22,642 nucleotides of DNA, taken from the IMG/VR virus record IMGVR_UViG_3300046787_000457, positions 1 to 22,642 of that record; one strand, given 5' to 3'. Shown here piece by piece: positions 20,410-22,642 of this stretch. Made by a program: the position numbers and the translations under genes. The notes under the pieces were generated by a model. The model searched no databases and had not been told where the DNA came from. It worked only from the letters and a program-made list of their open reading frames with translations. Numbering within the stretch: the stretch's first letter is position 1; every line of letters begins with the position of its first letter. Source of the DNA: a virus.

Positions 20410-20835
20410 ATGCTACTTAAAAACGAATTCTTCCATATGTGCAACAACCTTGGTCTAGAAGATGGTGAGCTAACCTTAGCCGAAATTGTATGGGAGAAAG
20501 CTGAACGAGCAATGCAAGGTAAACCCGTGCAAGAAGCTAAATTGCTGAAGAACGATAGTTTTACTCGAAATGGAAAACCCAATGATCTAACACAAGCCGA
20601 ACTGCAGATGCTAACAGATGGTCTAGCTTTAGTGCTTACTGATGATGAATGGCAGTTGAAAAACACTCAGCATCGTATCCAACAACTGTGGAACAAAAGC
20701 AACCCTGATGATAAAGATACTGAAACATACTTTGACATGATGAATAACTATCGTACTCAGCAGCGCAAGATGAAGAAAGCACACAAAGCTCTTGCACGTA
20801 TCCAACACAAGCTGAAAAAGCAGATGGGACGCTAA
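20410..20835 (+). CDS. hypothetical protein, first rightward gene (141 aa)
   Basis: 141 residues, highly helical and charged. The C-terminal ~40 residues are strongly basic (RTQQRKMKKAHKALARIQHK and onward to KKQMGR), while the first half is acidic (LEDGELTLAEIVWEKAE). This asymmetry suits a nucleic-acid-associated early protein; no family recognised. AAAGGA is seven bases before ATG. It is separated by one base from the deaminase start, so expression is coupled. Confidence 0.85.
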   Translation: MLLKNEFFHMCNNLGLEDGELTLAEIVWEKAERAMQGKPVQEAKLLKNDSFTRNGKPNDLTQAELQMLTDGLALVLTDDEWQLKNTQHRIQQLWNKSNPDDKDTETYFDMMNNYRTQQRKMKKAHKALARIQHKLKKQMGR

Positions 20836-20836
20836 C

Positions 20837-21178
20837 TTGACACGCAAACGCTATGAAATTATTGCAACGTGCTTTGACCGCAAAGGTAGAGTGCTAGGTA
20901 CAGGTGTAAATGATTACAGCAGAAGTCATCCTCTAATGAAGCACTTTGCAGTTAAAGCTGGAGAGTCTGAACAGAAAGATAAGCTTCACGCTGAACTATC
21001 TGCTGTACTAGCTTCTGGTCGCAAAAATATTCATAGTATCTTTGTGCAGCGTTTTCATAACGATGGTACAATGGCAGTAGCTGCACCATGTCCTACTTGC
21101 AAAGCTATGCTCAAGGGATTCGGTGTTAAGATTGTTCGTTATACACATCCAGAAGGTATAAAAGAATATGAAATTTAA
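20837..21178 (+). CDS. cytidine deaminase-fold protein (113 aa)
   Basis: 113 residues. The zinc signature is H51-A52-E53 (KLHAELSAVL) and P-C85-P-T-C88 (AAPCPTCKAML), the HxE...PCxxC core of the cytidine/deoxycytidylate deaminase superfamily. It is compact (no long insert) and differs from the dCMP deaminase two genes later. It could act on a free nucleoside/nucleotide, nucleic acid or modified base; the substrate cannot be told. The start is TTG at 20837: an in-frame stop at 20813 excludes earlier ATGs and the next Met is past residue 30, within the fold. The upstream stop is one base before, so coupling explains the weak start. The next HNH gene overlaps its end by 11 bases. Confidence 0.75.
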   Translation: MTRKRYEIIATCFDRKGRVLGTGVNDYSRSHPLMKHFAVKAGESEQKDKLHAELSAVLASGRKNIHSIFVQRFHNDGTMAVAAPCPTCKAMLKGFGVKIVRYTHPEGIKEYEI

Positions 21179-21680
21179 TGAAATATTTTATTATGATGAA
21201 ACAAGTCCAAGTTGTATAAGATGGCTAATAAAACCATCTTTTAACATAAACATACATGACGTTGCTGGTACTATGAATACTGGTAGCAGTAACGATTTAA
21301 GATACAGAGTTATGTATTTGGGAAAATATTATGTTGTATCAAGAGTGGTGTATTCTATGTTTTATGCTCTAAATGAACGACTGTTTATTGACCATATTGA
21401 CGGTAATCCTCTGAATAATAAAATCAATAATCTACGAGAAGTCGATGTTTCTTTAAATGGTAGAAATCGTAAAAAGAATGATAATAACATATCAGGTTTT
21501 ACTGGTGTTTATTTTCATGAAAAATCTAATTCTTGGAGAGCATCGTGGCATGAAGAAGGTATAATAAAGCAAAAATCTTTTTCTTGTAATAAGTACTCAA
21601 ATGCTTTCGAACTTGCTAAAGAATATAGAGATATATCGGTAAAGAAAATTGGTGGATATACAGAAAGGCATGGTAAATAA
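21168..21680 (+). CDS. HNH/AP2 homing endonuclease
   Basis: 170 residues. The HNH_3 core: VSRVVYSMFYALNERLFIDH and IDGNPLNNKINNLREV (D75-H76-I77-D78-G79-N80, N83-N84, N88-L89), then an AP2 DNA-binding unit at ~109-150 (SGFTGVYFHEKSNSWRASW). Extremely AT-rich compared with neighbours, a sign of recent transfer. The ATG overlaps the deaminase by 11 bases and its stop overlaps the dCMP deaminase start (TAATG), so it is wedged into a coupled operon without breaking it. SD is poor (GAAGG about 11 bases upstream). Confidence 0.9.
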   Translation: MKFNEIFYYDETSPSCIRWLIKPSFNINIHDVAGTMNTGSSNDLRYRVMYLGKYYVVSRVVYSMFYALNERLFIDHIDGNPLNNKINNLREVDVSLNGRNRKKNDNNISGFTGVYFHEKSNSWRASWHEEGIIKQKSFSCNKYSNAFELAKEYRDISVKKIGGYTERHGK

Positions 21681-22111
21681 TGGCTGATCAAAAACAACTA
21701 GATGAAACCTACATGGGTACTGCAATGCTTCACGCAAGGTTATCCAAAGCAAAAAGAGCACAGGTAGGAGCCGTTTTAGTCACTAGCCAAGGGGTTACCC
21801 TCACTGGTTACAACGGTACTCCTACGGGGCTTTCTAACGCTTGTGAAGTATTTCAAACGGTTCATGACAGTGGACCTGTTTATGTAACAAAGCCAGAAGT
21901 AATCCATGCTGAGTTGAACTGCATCTTAAAAGCTGCTCGTGAAGGCGTAAGCTGTATTGGTGCTACAATGTATGTTACACTATCACCTTGTGTACCTTGC
22001 GCTGCTATGATGATTCAAGCTGGTGTAAAACGCTTGGTGTACAAAGATACATATCGTATTCAAGATGGAACTGATTTATTGCAACGTGCAGGTGTTGTGG
22101 TAGAATCCTAG
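21680..22111 (+). CDS. dCMP deaminase
   Basis: 143 residues. Converts dCMP to dUMP, feeding thymidylate synthesis. Zinc motif H76-A77-E78 (VIHAELNCIL) with SPCVPCAAM (C104, C107), plus the family start (GTAMLHARLSKAKRAQVGAVLV) and the TGYNGTPTGLSNACE loop. Complete, of typical length. The ATG shares bases with the preceding stop; AAAGG about 11 bases upstream. Together with ribonucleotide reductase it adjusts the pyrimidine pool. Confidence 0.95.
   Translation: MADQKQLDETYMGTAMLHARLSKAKRAQVGAVLVTSQGVTLTGYNGTPTGLSNACEVFQTVHDSGPVYVTKPEVIHAELNCILKAAREGVSCIGATMYVTLSPCVPCAAMMIQAGVKRLVYKDTYRIQDGTDLLQRAGVVVES
22079..22106 (+). promoter_or_regulatory. possible internal rightward promoter
   Basis: TTGCAA (22079-22084), 16 bp, TAGAAT (22101-22106), at the end of the dCMP deaminase gene; would lead the 92-aa gene. 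The -10 overlaps a perfect 12-bp palindrome AATCCTAGGATT (22104-22115) that also contains the deaminase stop. Confidence 0.4.
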
Positions 22112-22149
22112 GATTGCACTCAATTTTAAATTAAATGAAAGGAATTAAC

Positions 22150-22428
22150 ATGAAAGAAGATCAGAAAGAAATAATTAAGGCTTGGATTGATGGTCAAGTT
22201 ATTCAATTCAAAGATGTTGATGGTTTATGGCGTGATCGACAAACATACGGAAATTGTAATATTGTGTATTTCAATGATGGTGCAATCTACCGTATTAAAC
22301 CCGAAATTTCAATAACTGAAGTTAGTGTTTTTGAAGATGGTACTAGTGTTGAAATCAATGATCTTTTTAAAGCAAATTTAAGATTGACATTTGAAAACGG
22401 TGAATTGCGTAAAGCGGAGGTTATCTAA
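22150..22428 (+). CDS. conserved small phage protein (92 aa)
   Basis: 92 residues. The first part IIKAWIDGQVIQFKDVDGLW, then YRIKPEI is a common module of phage proteins (WxDGxxIQ...DGxW...YRIKP) with no known function. The second half is beta-rich (VSVFEDGTSVEIN). ATG 22150 has AAAGGA six bases upstream; ATG 22135 lies before that SD and is not used. The stop overlaps the next start (TAATG). Confidence 0.82.
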   Translation: MKEDQKEIIKAWIDGQVIQFKDVDGLWRDRQTYGNCNIVYFNDGAIYRIKPEISITEVSVFEDGTSVEINDLFKANLRLTFENGELRKAEVI

Positions 22429-22642
22429 TGAGTAAGACACAACAAATTAATGCACTTGTACGAACTGAAACTGAAGTTGCAATTAAGATTAATCCTAGTA
22501 TTCCTTACTCTACTTTGATGAAAGAATTCAGTGAATGTATTTTTAAAGTAGAGACATATGAAGAACTCTTTCAGTTTATTGCTCGACAAATTGCTTGTGG
22601 TGAACATAATTTCATCGAAGGTATTGGTAAAATCGAATATGA
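22428..22642 (+). CDS. hypothetical protein, cut by the window end
   Basis: At least 71 codons: MSKTQQINALVRTETEVAIK, then INPSIPYSTLMKEFSECIFK, and FIARQIACGEHNFIEGIGKI, still open at the last base. GGAGG lies seven bases before ATG, in the preceding gene. Mixed charge; no family recognised. The 3' end is outside the window. Confidence 0.75.
   Translation, partial: MSKTQQINALVRTETEVAIKINPSIPYSTLMKEFSECIFKVETYEELFQFIARQIACGEHNFIEGIGKIEY

Noticed and set aside
1-22642. CRISPR array, insertion sequence or integrase attachment site
   Set aside because: No regularly spaced repeats, no transposase or integrase motif, and no tRNA-end duplication could be seen.

Overview
The window is a gap-free, AT-rich (about 40% GC by eye) stretch of a lytic tailed-phage genome: the DNA replication, recombination and nucleotide-metabolism region. 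Nearly every base is coding, genes overlap by ATGA or TAATG junctions, Shine-Dalgarno sites of the AAGGAG type are strong, and promoters look like bacterial sigma-70 promoters (TTGACA, about 17 bp, TATAAT). No phage RNA polymerase, structural or lysis gene is present. The promoter and SD style, and a tRNA resembling enterobacterial tRNA-Ile2, suggest a gammaproteobacterial host; the sequence does not fix the genus.

Layout. A 276-bp divergent control region (20134-20409) splits the window. Left of it, down to base 23, all genes read leftward. First come small conserved phage genes (18069-20133). Then DNA ligase, a DRB0094-type RNA ligase and a T7 gp4-like primase-helicase, each followed or preceded by an HNH-type homing endonuclease, and then a family-B-like DNA polymerase with proofreading domain. 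Next are a tRNA-Arg(UCU), a nucleotidyltransferase-like gene, three tandem paralogues of unknown function and a CAU-anticodon tRNA that looks like tRNA-Ile2. These are followed by an SSB, small membrane and DNA-binding proteins, a FEN-type 5'-3' exonuclease, an endonuclease VII-like resolvase and an HTH/DEDD exonuclease/zinc-ribbon fusion. The run ends with two NTP pyrophosphohydrolase-like genes and the large subunit of class I ribonucleotide reductase. Right of the control region five genes and a partial sixth read rightward, including a small cytidine-deaminase-fold protein, another HNH/AP2 homing endonuclease and a dCMP deaminase.

How it fits together. Ribonucleotide reductase, dCMP deaminase, the second deaminase-fold protein and two pyrophosphohydrolases would reshape the dNTP pool. 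Primase-helicase, polymerase, SSB, ligase and the 5' exonuclease form a near-complete replisome. The resolvase-like protein and exonuclease process branched DNA. The two tRNAs would supplement decoding of AGA and probably AUA, codons that are rare in many gammaproteobacteria. Internal promoters (at about 12830, 10175, 7955, 4930 and 2270) and three leftward terminators divide the leftward run into sub-operons. One of the terminators contains the -10 element of the next promoter.

At least six short genes (36-59 codons) with good signals or coupled junctions sit in apparent gaps and are given here. The main oddities are four homing endonucleases wedged into coupled gene junctions, an Asn in place of the first catalytic Asp in polymerase motif C, a resolvase that has lost most of its zinc cysteines, the three-domain exonuclease fusion, the tandem paralogue cluster, and a G-rich tract at the predicted start of the main leftward transcript.
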